DNA of 64,000 nt from DASUPK01 sp963728875 (GCA_963728875.1 CAVSLJ010000004.1:1-64000), one strand, 5' to 3'; counted from the stretch's first letter, positions 24,722-33,962 are shown. Program-made: numbers and translations. Notes: a model not told the origin generated them from the letters alone.

Positions 24722-25153
24722 GTGAGTCCCTCCCACGCCAAGAGCAGGTCCTCCGCGGGCGCCGGGCGATCCAACTCCAAGATCGTCATGGCGCCCGCGG
24801 ACAAGCTCAAGCGAGGGATTCAGGCCGTGCTCACCGACGAGCTGGCCCACGACCAGCACCGCAGCGGCTTCGGTCGATTCGACGGCTTCGCCCACGTCGC
24901 CGCCGAGGCGTACTTCCACCTCGCCGGCGGCTACGACGCCGGCCTGCAGCCGATGCAGCTCAGGTACCGGGGGAAGAGCCACTGGTGGCTCGTGGATGCG
25001 GACGGCCGGGTCATCGACCTCAGTCTCGGCCCGCGTGAGACCTCGGACTTTCCGTATCGCCGCGGGACGCGGAGACCCTTCCGCCACACACGGGCCGGGC
25101 TCTCTCGGCGAGCCCAGACGGTGGTGGACCGGGTCAAAGCCGCCCGTGGCTGA
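24722..25153 (+). CDS. hypothetical basic protein
   Basis: 143 residues, GTG start with AGGGAGCA before it. Basic ends (Lys/Arg 30% in the last 50 residues) enclose a conserved-looking core: A-E-A-Y-F-H-L-A-G-G, L-Q-P-M-Q-L-R-Y-R-G-K-S-H-W-W-L-V-D-A-D-G-R-V-I-D-L. The S-H-W-W-L...D-G-R-V-I-D-L block occurs in small uncharacterised phage and actinobacterial proteins. Cytoplasmic. The last three bases overlap nothing; the next small gene follows at 25179. Confidence 0.65.
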   Translation: MSPSHAKSRSSAGAGRSNSKIVMAPADKLKRGIQAVLTDELAHDQHRSGFGRFDGFAHVAAEAYFHLAGGYDAGLQPMQLRYRGKSHWWLVDADGRVIDLSLGPRETSDFPYRRGTRRPFRHTRAGLSRRAQTVVDRVKAARG

Positions 25154-25178
25154 TCCACGCGAGTACTCTGGAGCCGCG

Positions 25179-25358
25179 ATGGAACGGAGTCGGTGGACCG
25201 ATGAGCGCCTCGGTGACCTGGTCGGCGAAGTGCGTCGAGGATTCGACCGGGTGGACCAGGACGTACGCGAACTCCGCCAATGGATGTTCCGGCTGACGAT
25301 CGGCATGTCCCTCGGCTTCATCAGCGTCCTGGCGGCGATACTCGCGCGGGGCAGCTGA
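25179..25358 (+). CDS. 59-aa coiled-coil membrane peptide
   Basis: ATG...TGA, 59 residues. Residues 5-32 are a charged heptad-type helix (R-L-G-D-L-V-G-E-V-R-R-G-F-D-R-V-D-Q-D-V-R-E-L-R) and 36-55 a membrane helix (I-G-M-S-L-G-F-I-S-V-L-A-A-I-L). This design recurs in Solirubrobacterales as short tail-anchored proteins of unknown role. It begins 25 bp after the preceding gene. Confidence 0.65.
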   Translation: MERSRWTDERLGDLVGEVRRGFDRVDQDVRELRQWMFRLTIGMSLGFISVLAAILARGS

Positions 25359-25398
25359 ACCTCACCGATCCGACCGCGCCCTCCGCCATGGTGGGTGA

Positions 25399-27261
25399 GT
25401 GACCCGGCGGGGCGAGAATCTGGCGCAGGCCTCTTTTCCGGAAATGGAGGAGGCGAAGGCTGCGCTGCATGGGCTCGAGGGACTCGAGGGCGACGCCACC
25501 CAGGTCGTCCGCGTCTATGACGGTCCGCGCGACCCCGACGCCCTTCTCGCCCACCTGGGCTACGACGGCTTCCGGCCCGGGCAGCGCGAGCCGGTCGAGG
25601 CCGCACTCGCCGGCCGCGACTCCCTCGTCGTCATGCCCACCGGCGGCGGCAAAAGCCTCTGCTACCAGCTCCCCGGCCTGGCCACCGCCAAGCTCACGAT
25701 CGTGGTCAGCCCGCTGATCGCGCTGATGGCCGACCAGTGGCGGCGGCTCTCGGCCGACGGCCACCCGGCGGTGATGATCGCCTCGGGGCTGCCGGAGGAG
25801 GTGGCGCGAGACGCCATGGCGCAGATCGGCGACGGCCGGGCCCGAATCGTGTACTGCTCGCCGGAGCGCTTCGCCCAGCCCGGCTTCATGAACGCGGTCG
25901 GCCGGCGTGAGGTCGATCTGCTCGCCGTCGACGAGGCCCACTGCATCTCCGAGTGGGGGCACGATTTCCGCCCCGACTACCTGCGTCTGCCGCGAGTGCT
26001 CGAGCGACTCGGCCGACCGACGGTGATGGCGTGCACGGCGACCGCGACCCAGGACGTCTCGGCCGAGATCGCCGAGCGTCTCGGCCTCTGCGACCCGCTC
26101 ATGGTCCGGGCAGGCTTCGACCGCCCCAACCTCTCCTTCGACATCGTCCGGTTCGAGGGCAAGGGGTCGAAGGCGCGCAAACTGGCGATGCTCCTTCACG
26201 GCCTCCGCGACGAGGCCAACCGCCCGGCGATCGTCTATTGCGGGACTCGGAAGGACACCGAGGAGGTCGCGCAGTCCCTGCGCGAGGCGGGCCTGAGCGC
26301 CGCCGGCTACCACGCCGGGATGGATCCCGACGAGCGCGCCTCCGCGCAGCACCGCTTCATGACCGGCGACGCCGAGGTGATCACCGCCACCAACGCGTTC
26401 GGGATGGGGGTCGACAAGGCCAATGTCCGGTCGGTTTGGCATTGGGCGATCCCGACGAGCGTCGAGGCCTACTACCAGGAGGCCGGCCGCGCGGGCCGCG
26501 ACGGAATCCCCGCTCGAGCCGTTCTGCTCGCCGGCCGCTCGGACCTGGGGCGCCTGGTGCGCTTCATCCAGATGCGCGAGGTGGAGCCCGACTCCGTCTC
26601 GCTGTACGCGCAGCGCCTGAAGGCCGGCTCGGACGGCGAGGGCCACCTCACCATGGATGCGCCGCGCGACGAGGCCGACCGCATCCGCCTGGCGATCGCC
26701 GAGCGAGCGCACGCCTTCGAGGTGGAACCGGCCCCCGGAGGTCGCCTGGAGCTCCGCTTCAACGACCGGATCGACCTGGCCGAGGCCCGGGCGGCATGCA
26801 GGGCGGCTCGTGACCGCTCCTGGCGTGCGTATCGGGCGGTCGAGTCGTTCAGTTTCGGCGAGGGGTGCCGGCGCCGCGGCCTGCTCGATCACTTCGGCGA
26901 TTCGACGCCCGGAGTCCCCGAGGGCCGCTGTTGCGACGTCTGCGATTCCGAGTCCTGGCTGCCCGCGGCGGAGGATCTGGAGGTGAAGGCGAGAGGCCGC
27001 GGCTCGAAGTCCGCGGCCGTGCCGGCCGACCTCTCTCCCGGCGACGCGGCTCTCCTGGACGAGTTGCGGGCTTGGCGCCTCCGCGTCGCGCGGGGGAAGC
27101 CGGCCTACACGGTCGCCAACAACCGCACGCTCGAGGGAATCGCATCAACGCGGCCGCGCGACGCCCAGGCGCTCGCCGGCATTCACGGTGTCGGACCCGC
27201 CTTTCTGAAACGCCACGGGGCCGACGTGCTCGAGCTCGTCGCCGGAAGCTCCCGGGTCTGA
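25399..27261 (+). CDS. recQ: RecQ-family ATP-dependent DNA helicase
   Basis: 620 residues; GTG at 25399 or ATG at 25444 as start. 3'-5' DNA helicase of recombination and fork repair. SF2 motifs: F-R-P-G-Q-R (58-63), Walker A T-G-G-G-K-S (81-86), D-E-A-H with the RecQ aromatic loop C-I-S-E-W-G-H-D-F-R-P-D-Y (178-194), motif VI Q-E-A-G-R-A-G-R-D. Zinc domain has C-R-R-R...C-C-D-V-C near 490-520, and a short HRDC-like end (L-L-D-E-L-R-A-W-R) closes it. The 3' end is 7 bp from the convergent glycosyltransferase stop. Confidence 0.95.
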   Translation: MTRRGENLAQASFPEMEEAKAALHGLEGLEGDATQVVRVYDGPRDPDALLAHLGYDGFRPGQREPVEAALAGRDSLVVMPTGGGKSLCYQLPGLATAKLTIVVSPLIALMADQWRRLSADGHPAVMIASGLPEEVARDAMAQIGDGRARIVYCSPERFAQPGFMNAVGRREVDLLAVDEAHCISEWGHDFRPDYLRLPRVLERLGRPTVMACTATATQDVSAEIAERLGLCDPLMVRAGFDRPNLSFDIVRFEGKGSKARKLAMLLHGLRDEANRPAIVYCGTRKDTEEVAQSLREAGLSAAGYHAGMDPDERASAQHRFMTGDAEVITATNAFGMGVDKANVRSVWHWAIPTSVEAYYQEAGRAGRDGIPARAVLLAGRSDLGRLVRFIQMREVEPDSVSLYAQRLKAGSDGEGHLTMDAPRDEADRIRLAIAERAHAFEVEPAPGGRLELRFNDRIDLAEARAACRAARDRSWRAYRAVESFSFGEGCRRRGLLDHFGDSTPGVPEGRCCDVCDSESWLPAAEDLEVKARGRGSKSAAVPADLSPGDAALLDELRAWRLRVARGKPAYTVANNRTLEGIASTRPRDAQALAGIHGVGPAFLKRHGADVLELVAGSSRV

Positions 27262-27268
27262 GACGCAG

Positions 27269-28681
27269 CTACCAGTTCCGCTTGGTGCGGAAGAGCTCCT
27301 GCACGTAGCCGATGACGCTGATCGGCGACATGAAGAGCTGGTAGAGCAGCAGGTAGCTCAGGAAGCCCTTGACGTTGCGGCGCACCCTGAGGCCGACCTC
27401 CTCGAAGGAATTTCGGCTGAGCTTGAACATGATTCCCGAGAGGATCATGTTGAGGGGCAGGACGAGCAGCGTGAGCGGGCCGACGATCGCGTAGTTCTGA
27501 AAGCCGAGGGCGAGGATGATGCCCACCGGAAAGGCGATCGAGTAGACCAGGTCGACGTAGGGGAATACGTAGTCGACGACGATCGAGTGGGCGTAGGAGC
27601 GGCGGCCCTTGATCAGGGCCGGGCCGAACTCGCGCAGGCCCTCGATCATGCCGCGAGCCCAGCGGCGGCGCTGCTTGGCGAAGGCCTTGGCGGTCTCCGG
27701 GGCGTCGGTGAAGGCGACGGCGGTCTTCTCGTAGGTGACGCCGGCGCCGGCGTCCATCATCGCCCAGGTGAGGACGATGTCCTCGCCGATCCGGTCCGGC
27801 CAGCCGCCGACCTCCTTGACGCGGTCGGTCCGGTAGACGGAGAAGGCGCCCTGCGCGACCAGCGTGCCCTGGAAGAGACCCTGCTGGCGCTTGATCGAGG
27901 CGATGCCGAGGAAGTAGTCCCACTCCTGGGCCTGCGTGAGCAGGTTCGTTCGCGAGTTCCGGACGAAGACCGCTCCGGCAACCGCGACCGTGCTCGGCGG
28001 TGAGACCACCAGACGCGCGACGCAACGCTTCAGGGCCTCGGGCATGAGCAGGGTGTCGGCGTCGAGCGTTGCCGTGAGCGGCGTGTCGACGTTCCGCAGC
28101 CCGTTGTTGAGGGTGTTCGCCTTGCCGCCGTGCGGGAAGCTCTTCACGGAAATGCGCTCGTCCATCTCCGCGTACCTGCTCGCCAAGTCGATCGTCCTAT
28201 CGGTGGAGCCGTCGTCCGCGACCATGATGTGAAACTCGCCCGGGTAGTCCTGGGCGGTGGCGTAACGAAGGGTCTCCTCGATCTGGTCCTCCTCGTTGAA
28301 GCAGGCGATGATCAGGGTGATCGCCGGAAAGTCCACGTCGAAGCGAAGCGGCGGGGCCTTGTCGATCAGCAGCGAGGAGATCAGGTGCGCGTTCAGGTAG
28401 CCGGGGATGATCGCGATGCCGGCGATCACCGCCGCGGCGAGCGGCACCGTGATCGACTTGCCGAGCTCCTCGATCCACGGGATCGCCAGCCAGAGCGAGA
28501 AGCCCACCCAGGCCAGGCTGCAGAGCGCGACCAGGAGCAGCTTGAGCTTGAGCGGGATGTAGAAGCGGCGGTGATGGTCCGGCAGCTTCTCGGCGACCGG
28601 GAAATCGTTCCCGTTCGCCGAGATGACCGGCAGCTCTTCGTCCAGATACGCCGGCTTGGGCAGTGTCCGTGGGTCCAACAT
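27269..28681 (-). CDS. processive GT2 membrane glycosyltransferase
   Basis: 470 residues. Two helices (48-72, 78-106), a cytoplasmic GT-A domain, and C-terminal helices. Catalytic motifs of processive beta-glycan synthases: V-A-D-D-G-S (D156/D157), D-A-D (207-209), G-E-D (299-301) and Q-R-R-R-W (337-341), as in IcaA/PgaC and hyaluronan synthases. It thus probably extrudes a beta-linked polysaccharide such as poly-N-acetylglucosamine while synthesising it. No PgaA/B/D partners or c-di-GMP PilZ domain nearby. Confidence 0.92.
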   Translation of the reverse strand: MLDPRTLPKPAYLDEELPVISANGNDFPVAEKLPDHHRRFYIPLKLKLLLVALCSLAWVGFSLWLAIPWIEELGKSITVPLAAAVIAGIAIIPGYLNAHLISSLLIDKAPPLRFDVDFPAITLIIACFNEEDQIEETLRYATAQDYPGEFHIMVADDGSTDRTIDLASRYAEMDERISVKSFPHGGKANTLNNGLRNVDTPLTATLDADTLLMPEALKRCVARLVVSPPSTVAVAGAVFVRNSRTNLLTQAQEWDYFLGIASIKRQQGLFQGTLVAQGAFSVYRTDRVKEVGGWPDRIGEDIVLTWAMMDAGAGVTYEKTAVAFTDAPETAKAFAKQRRRWARGMIEGLREFGPALIKGRRSYAHSIVVDYVFPYVDLVYSIAFPVGIILALGFQNYAIVGPLTLLVLPLNMILSGIMFKLSRNSFEEVGLRVRRNVKGFLSYLLLYQLFMSPISVIGYVQELFRTKRNW

Positions 28682-28761
28682 GGGCTATTGCCCGCATCGG
28701 CCACGGCCCGCGCCTCCGGGTCCGTAGTTTTCATTCGATCCGAGACGCCTGGACGAATGGC

Positions 28762-29994
28762 CTAGCGGCGCCCGGAGCCCGACCGGCGGCGTCGCCTGGG
28801 CCTGCGGCCGCCGCGCCCGTTCCCGTTGAAGCTCTTGCCGCTCGCTGATCCGTTGCCGGAGTGCCGGCGAGCGGCGTGCTCGAATCCGGGGCCTTCGCTG
28901 AACTCGCGATGAAGGCCGAGGTCCGTCGCAATCTTTCGCATCTCGTGATGCTGGTCGGGAAGGACGAAGCTGGCGGCGACTCCCGTGGCGCCCGCGCGGC
29001 CGGTGCGACCGGTTCGGTGAACGTAAGTGTCGCGGTCCTCGGGGGCGTCGAAGTTGATCACGTGGGTGATCTCATCGACGTCGATGCCGCGGGAGGCGAC
29101 ATCGGTGGCCACCAGGGTGTCGATCTTGCCGTGCTCGAAGTCGGCGAGGGCTCGGCGACGCTGGCTCTGGGACTTGTTGCCGTGCATGGCCACCGCCCTG
29201 ACCTTCTGGTTGCCGAGCTTCTTGACGAGCCGGTCCGCGCCGCGCTTGGTGCGGACGAAGACCAGGGTACGGCCTCGCTCCGTATGCCTGAGCTCGGCGA
29301 CCAAAGCATCGACCTTGTCCGCATGAGGCAGATGGACAAAGCGGTGCTCGGTCGCCGCCTTCTCCACCTTCGGCGCGTGGACGTGCCTGCGCGCGTCACG
29401 TGTATAGGCCGCGGCCAGCTTCCCGGCCGCACCTTCGAGGGTTGCCGAGAAGAAGAGCGTCTGGCGATCCCGCGGCATCCTCGCCACGATCCGGTCGACG
29501 GCGGGCTTGAAGCCCATATCGAGCATCCGGTCCGCCTCGTCGAGGACGAGAAGCTGGATCCGCTTGAGGTTGAACGCGCCGCGATCGAGGAGATCCTCGA
29601 GGCGGCCCGGGGTGGCGACGACGATGTGAGCCTGCGCCGCCTTCTTTGCCTGCGCCGGGATGCCGACGCCGCCGTATACCGGTGCGATCTTCAGGGCTCG
29701 TGACTGCGCGATCGAGCGAAGCTCGTCGACGATCTGCTCTGCAAGCTCCCGGGTGGGCGCCAGGACGAGGGCCGCGGGGCGGCGCGCTTCGGCCTGGATG
29801 CGCTCGACCATCGGAATGCCGAAGGCGAAGGTCTTGCCCGATCCGGTCGGGGACTGAACGAGGACGTCCTCACCTGCGAGGACGTCGGCGATGCACAGCC
29901 TCTGCACCGCGAACGGTTCTGTGATGCCGCGCTTGGCGAGCGCGCCCAGGACTGGGCTACTCACGCCGAGATCGGCGAATGATTCGGATGACAT
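28762..29994 (-). CDS. DEAD-box RNA helicase
   Basis: 410 residues from ATG 29994 behind AAGGAG; an upstream in-frame start adds a poor leader. Motifs: Q-motif F-A-V-Q, Walker A S-P-T-G-S-G-K-T, P-T-R-E-L, D-E-A-D, S-A-T, and H-R-T-G-R-T-G-R-A-G. The C-terminal tail (about 375-410) is low-complexity G-N-G-R-G-G-R-R-P-R-R-R-R-R-S-G, an RNA-binding Arg/Gly region as in RhlE/CsdA-type cold-adaptation and RNA-decay helicases. Transcript leader is about 150 nt long. Confidence 0.94.
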   Translation of the reverse strand: MSSESFADLGVSSPVLGALAKRGITEPFAVQRLCIADVLAGEDVLVQSPTGSGKTFAFGIPMVERIQAEARRPAALVLAPTRELAEQIVDELRSIAQSRALKIAPVYGGVGIPAQAKKAAQAHIVVATPGRLEDLLDRGAFNLKRIQLLVLDEADRMLDMGFKPAVDRIVARMPRDRQTLFFSATLEGAAGKLAAAYTRDARRHVHAPKVEKAATEHRFVHLPHADKVDALVAELRHTERGRTLVFVRTKRGADRLVKKLGNQKVRAVAMHGNKSQSQRRRALADFEHGKIDTLVATDVASRGIDVDEITHVINFDAPEDRDTYVHRTGRTGRAGATGVAASFVLPDQHHEMRKIATDLGLHREFSEGPGFEHAARRHSGNGSASGKSFNGNGRGGRRPRRRRRSGSGRR

Positions 29995-30133
29995 GTGTTG
30001 CTGACTCCTTATGTGCGTCGCGTTGGAGATCCTGTGACCCCAACTAACGGCGCATTCGGAGCGCAATGAGGGAGGAAACGGAACCTCTCGGGGACCCGTG
30101 TGGTCGACCCGACAGCGACCACGGTAGCAGGGT

Positions 30134-30151
30134 GCCCGGTCCGGACCGGGC
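30134..30151. repeat. 18-bp perfect palindrome
   Basis: GCCCGGTCCGGACCGGGC, in the gap beyond the 3' end of the zinc-ribbon gene at 30160 and in the leader of the helicase gene. No T-run follows on either strand. May act as a terminator or a regulator site. Confidence 0.45.
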
Positions 30152-30159
30152 GGAACCGC

Positions 30160-30537
30160 TCAGTCCGGCTGCTTCGGGTCCTCTTCGACAGCGTCCCCCT
30201 CGAGGCGCGCGCGTGCCTTGCGGACGGCGAAGGTGGATGTCCCGACGGCCTTGGCGATCCGATTGTCCTCGCGGGTCGGATCGCGCTTGATCTCGAACTC
30301 GATCCGCGCGTGCGAGCGCATCTGCAGTCTCTTCTGGGAGGGGGTGTCCTCATCCGTCCCCTCGACTCCAGCCTCGCCGGCCATGTCGCGGCGGCAGCTG
30401 AGGCAGTAGAGCTGGCCATCCTCCTCGATCCAGGTATCGGGCAGGCCCTTGTCGGCGACGTCGGGCGCGAAGGAGACGGTCACCTCGCAGCGCGAGCAGG
30501 TCCAAGTGTTGGGCGACGCGGAGGCGGAGTTCGTCAC
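30160..30537 (-). CDS. zinc-ribbon / HTH protein A
   Basis: 125 residues, GTG start. N-terminal ribbon C-S-R-C...C-L-S-C (about 13-16 and 44-47), joined by T-W-I-E-E-D-G-Q-L-Y; then R-R-D-M-A-G-E-A; C-terminal helix-turn-helix D-N-R-I-A-K-A-V-G-T-S-T-F-A-V-R-K-A-R-A-R-L. A putative DNA-binding regulator. The gene at 31538-31903 is a clear paralogue with the same three-part order, and the two bracket a membrane protein gene. Divergent from that gene by 59 bp. Confidence 0.8.
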   Translation of the reverse strand: MTNSASASPNTWTCSRCEVTVSFAPDVADKGLPDTWIEEDGQLYCLSCRRDMAGEAGVEGTDEDTPSQKRLQMRSHARIEFEIKRDPTREDNRIAKAVGTSTFAVRKARARLEGDAVEEDPKQPD

Positions 30538-30596
30538 CAACCCAGTGTACGGACCACCCAGGAGGGCTACTCTGGTGATCCAATGAAACGCCACTC

Positions 30597-31541
30597 TTGA
30601 TCCGCGCGAGGGTGGCGGCGATCCGCTCGATGGTTCGCCGACACCCCACGATGGTCAGCCTCGGAGGTGGAATGCTGGTGGCGGTCGCACTTGCGATCGG
30701 ACTCGCGGGCCACGGCCATGACTTCATCGTCGCCCTCGGCTCGGCACCCATCTGGGTGCTCGGCGCCGCCGTCGCGCTCCATGTCCTCTGGCTGCTCGTC
30801 CGCAGCGAGGCCTGGCGTGTCTGCATCGGTGCGGCCGGCGGCACAGTGGGCCGGCGCCGCCTCTACCAGGCCTCGAGCCTCGGCTATCTGGGAAACATCT
30901 TCAACGGTCAGTTCGGACTGGCGGTCCGGATCGCCGCTCTGCGCCGGTCATCGCCGCGCGAATGCCCGCGCGCGCCGGTGCTGCTGGCGGCCGAGCTGCC
31001 AATCGTCGTGATCGAGGCCGCCCTCGCCGCCATCTGCTCCTTCACCCTGGTTGCTCCACTGGGCATCCCCTGGTGGGTGCCGTTGGTCAGCTTCGCGGCG
31101 ATGGCGGCACTGATCGGCGGCATGCAGCGGGTCGCTCGTCACCGCCGCGAGGGCTTCTGGACCGGCATCGCCGTGCTGCGCGGCATGCGCGGCCGCAGCC
31201 GGATCATCGCCCTGGTCTGTGTCGCGGTGGTGCTCCAGATCGCCCGCAACTGGCTGTTGCTCAACTGGAGCGGCGTCAACGCCTCGGTGCTCGACTCGAC
31301 GGCTCTCCTGATCGGTCTCGCCGTGGTCGGGCTTTTCCCGGTGGGCCCAAGCCTCGGCGCCGCCACGGTGGTTCTCATCCTCGGGACGAACGGTGTGGCG
31401 GCCGAGGCCGCAGCCGGCGCGCTGCTGACGGCGACCGCCGCCGCCGGCGCACTCTGCTTCGCGAGCTGGGCGCTCGTGGACCGGCTCTGGATGCGTCCTG
31501 AGCCGGCCGCGGCAGCAGCCCTCCCGGTCCCCGCCGCCTAG
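30597..31541 (+). CDS. LPG-synthase-TM-like membrane protein
   Basis: 314 residues, TTG start (ATG 30630 possible). About eight helices. The pattern A-S-S-L-G-Y-L-G-N-I-F-N-G-Q-F-G-L-A-V-R and P-x3-E-A-x-L resembles the flippase-like domain of lysylphosphatidylglycerol synthetases and related UPF0104 proteins, but no aminoacyl transferase domain is present. Probably a lipid or polyprenol carrier in the membrane. Its end overlaps the convergent paralogue gene B by 4 bp. Confidence 0.78.
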   Translation: MIRARVAAIRSMVRRHPTMVSLGGGMLVAVALAIGLAGHGHDFIVALGSAPIWVLGAAVALHVLWLLVRSEAWRVCIGAAGGTVGRRRLYQASSLGYLGNIFNGQFGLAVRIAALRRSSPRECPRAPVLLAAELPIVVIEAALAAICSFTLVAPLGIPWWVPLVSFAAMAALIGGMQRVARHRREGFWTGIAVLRGMRGRSRIIALVCVAVVLQIARNWLLLNWSGVNASVLDSTALLIGLAVVGLFPVGPSLGAATVVLILGTNGVAAEAAAGALLTATAAAGALCFASWALVDRLWMRPEPAAAAALPVPAA

Positions 31542-31903
31542 GCGGCGGGCCGCCTCGACTGCAGGCCGAGGCGAACGCGCGCCTGTTGCACAGCCTTGAC
31601 GTTGGTGTGGCACACCTGGGCGATCCGGTTGTCCTGGCTTTCGGGACGGCGCTTCATCTCGAAGTCGATGCGCGCCCGCGACTCCACCTGCTTGCGGCGC
31701 GTCACGGACTCATCATCGAGCCCGACCAGCGCGGCCTCACCCGCCATCTCCCGACGGCACCCCAGGCAGTAGAGCTCGCCATCCTCCTCGATCCAGGTGC
31801 CGGGCAGCGCCGGCCGCTCCACCTCCGCCATCCAGCTGACGGTCACCTCACAGCGCGCGCAGGTCCAGTCGGCCGTGGGCTCGATCGTCGTCGTCTTTGA
31901 CAT
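31538..31903 (-). CDS. zinc-ribbon / HTH protein B
   Basis: 121 residues. Paralogue of the 30160-30537 product: C-A-R-C-E-V-T-V-S, T-W-I-E-E-D-G-E-L-Y-C-L-G-C-R-R-E-M-A-G-E-A, then D-N-R-I-A-Q-V-C-H-T-N-V-K-A-V-Q-Q-A-R-V-R-L. Ribbon cysteines and HTH are conserved. Likely regulator; target not visible. It is convergent with the membrane gene (4-bp overlap), so the two paralogues enclose that gene on opposite sides. Confidence 0.82.
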   Translation of the reverse strand: MSKTTTIEPTADWTCARCEVTVSWMAEVERPALPGTWIEEDGELYCLGCRREMAGEAALVGLDDESVTRRKQVESRARIDFEMKRRPESQDNRIAQVCHTNVKAVQQARVRLGLQSRRPAA

Positions 31904-32002
31904 GTGACTCCACCTTCCAGCCCTCTGTGCTGGTTCGCGCGAGGGAAGAGGGAAAGAGCCGACGGGCGAATGCTCTCTACCAGCGTACCGCCGCCACCGG
32001 GC

Positions 32003-32278
32003 CTAGCCCTCCGAGCCCGCCTCGGCCTCAGCCTCCATCTTCTCCAGGCGCGTGTAGTAGTCGGCGAACTCGTTCAGGTGTGCCCAGGCGATCTTGCCGG
32101 TGATCACCGGGTCGTCGTTCGTGACGTCCGTCCTCGGGTCATGGCTGCCGTGCTCGAACTCGACCTCCATGCCGATCCGGAACTGCTCGACGTCGAAGGG
32201 AGCCGAGTCCCAGTCGATCCCGATCTGCTCGCCGATGCTGCGGGCCTCGTCGACGTCGACCTTCCTGTCAGAGCTCAT
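32003..32278 (-). CDS. DUF5661 family protein
   Basis: 91 residues. I-G-I-D-W-D-S-A-P-F-D-V-E-Q-F-R-I-G-M-E-V-E-F-E-H-G, T-N-D-D-P-V-I-T-G-K-I-A-W-A-H-L-N-E and Y-Y-T-R-L-E-K-M-E define the small DUF5661 family. Acidic, cytoplasmic, role unknown; relatives occur in phages and bacteria. 13 bp upstream of the ThDP-enzyme stop on the same strand, probably co-transcribed. Confidence 0.8.
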   Translation of the reverse strand: MSSDRKVDVDEARSIGEQIGIDWDSAPFDVEQFRIGMEVEFEHGSHDPRTDVTNDDPVITGKIAWAHLNEFADYYTRLEKMEAEAEAGSEG

Positions 32279-32291
32279 TGCACCACCTCCA

Positions 32292-33953
32292 TCACGCCAG
32301 ATTTGCCCGGCGCGGGTAGACGACCTCGGGATCCGTGATCACGTTGACCAGCGCCGGCTTGCCCGAGGCGAAGGCTCGCTCGAGGGCGGGCTTCAGCTCG
32401 TCGGGCGCCCGGACCAGCTCGCCGTGGCATCCGAGCGCCGAGACGACCTCGTCGTAGCGGGTCTCTGGGCGGAGCTCCGCGGCGAGCGAATAGCCGTAGA
32501 GGAACTTCATCGGGTGATGCTCGAGCGCCCAGATGCCGTTGTTGCCCATCACGGCGACGATCGGCAGGTTGTGGCGGGCCATCGTGTCGAACTCCATCCC
32601 GGAGAAGCCGAAGGCGCCGTCGCCGAGCAGCAGGCAGACCTGGCGCTCGGGGTGGGCGAGCTTCGCCCCGATCGCCTGGCCGGGGCCGGCGCCCAGGCAG
32701 CCGTAGGGGCCCGGGTCCATCCAGGTGCCGGGCTCCCAGGTCTCCCAGACGCGACCGGCGAAGCTGACGAAGTCGCCGCCGTCACCCACGACGATCGCGT
32801 CGCGGTCGAGGAAGTCGCCGAGCTCCTTGTAGACCCGCATCGGGTGAAGCGGGGAGCGGTCGTCGTCGAGCAGCACCTGCTCCTCGGCGCGCTTCTCGAG
32901 CTCGACCCGGCGGAGCCCCTCGACCCACGTCGCGGTCCGCTTCGGGTCGCCGGCGGCGGACTCGCGGATCTCGGTGAGCGTGGCGCCGATGTCGCCGGCC
33001 AGGGCGAGGTCGGGGTGCCGCGTCTTCTCGAGCCTCGACGGCACGAAGTCGAGCTGCACCAGGGTCGCGTCGTCCGAGATCGAAGCGCCGAAGCCGAGGC
33101 GGAAGTCGAGCGGCACACCGATCACCAGGCAGACGTCGCAGCCGCCGAGGCCGGCGCTCCGCGCGCGAGAGAAACAGAGCTCGTGGTCCGGCGCCAGGCA
33201 GCCGCGGCCCAGGCCGTTGAGGAAGACGGGGATGCCAAGCGCCTCGGCCAGTTCGCGCAGCTCGCCCTCCGCCTGCGCCCAGTAGAGGTTGGAGCCGGCC
33301 ATGATCGCGGGGCGCTCAGCCTCGGAGAGCAGCTTCGCCACGCGGCCCGCGCCCTCGGCGGGGCGGTCGGACTGCGCGGGCGCGTCCGGGATCTCCGAGT
33401 CGGCCTCCGAGAAGACGACGTCCAGCGGGTAGTCGACGAAGGTCGGCCCGAGCGGCGCGGTCGTCGCCGTGTCGATCGCCTCGGCCGTGGTCCGGACGAT
33501 CTTTCCCGCGTCCTTCACGGTCTGGGCCGACTTGACCAGCGGCGAGACGAAGGGCAGATGGTCGATCTCCTGGAGCGAGCCGCTCCCCCATCTCATCTCG
33601 GGCGCCCGACCACCGAGGGTGACCAGCGGCACGCCATCCGCCTGCGCGGAGGCGATCGCGCTCATCCCGTTGGTGACGCCGCAGCCCGCGGTCAGCGCGC
33701 AGATGCCCGGCTCGCGCGTCGCCTTGGCCCAGCCGATCGCGGCGAAGGCGGCCGACTGCTCGTGCCGGGTGTCGACCACCTCGATCCCCTCCGCCTTGCA
33801 GCCGTCGAAGATCGAGAAGAGATGGCCGCCCGAGAGGGTGAAGAGCTTGGTCGCCCCGCGGCTCTTCATCGCCTGAGCGACGAGCCGCCCGCCGTGCACC
33901 GCGCCGCCCTGCTCGGCGCCTTCACGCTGGGTCTCGGCCTGTTCGGTCGCCAC
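32292..33953 (-). CDS. ThDP-dependent enzyme, acetolactate synthase/HACL-like
   Basis: 553 residues, full length for the family. N-terminal Pyr domain with catalytic Glu (D-T-R-H-E-Q-S-A-A-F-A), central domain (about 200-340), and C-terminal PP domain with G-D-G-A-F-G-F-S-G-M-E-F-D-T-M-A-R-H-N-L-P, the ThDP/Mg motif ending N-N (V-M-G-N-N-G-I-W). The G-P-Y-G-C-L-G-A-G-P segment matches 2-hydroxyacyl-CoA lyase/oxalyl-CoA decarboxylase-like or catabolic acetolactate-synthase-like branches rather than biosynthetic IlvB. No small subunit nearby. Substrate uncertain. Confidence 0.9.
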   Translation of the reverse strand: MATEQAETQREGAEQGGAVHGGRLVAQAMKSRGATKLFTLSGGHLFSIFDGCKAEGIEVVDTRHEQSAAFAAIGWAKATREPGICALTAGCGVTNGMSAIASAQADGVPLVTLGGRAPEMRWGSGSLQEIDHLPFVSPLVKSAQTVKDAGKIVRTTAEAIDTATTAPLGPTFVDYPLDVVFSEADSEIPDAPAQSDRPAEGAGRVAKLLSEAERPAIMAGSNLYWAQAEGELRELAEALGIPVFLNGLGRGCLAPDHELCFSRARSAGLGGCDVCLVIGVPLDFRLGFGASISDDATLVQLDFVPSRLEKTRHPDLALAGDIGATLTEIRESAAGDPKRTATWVEGLRRVELEKRAEEQVLLDDDRSPLHPMRVYKELGDFLDRDAIVVGDGGDFVSFAGRVWETWEPGTWMDPGPYGCLGAGPGQAIGAKLAHPERQVCLLLGDGAFGFSGMEFDTMARHNLPIVAVMGNNGIWALEHHPMKFLYGYSLAAELRPETRYDEVVSALGCHGELVRAPDELKPALERAFASGKPALVNVITDPEVVYPRRANLA

Positions 33954-33962
33954 GGGCCGAGA

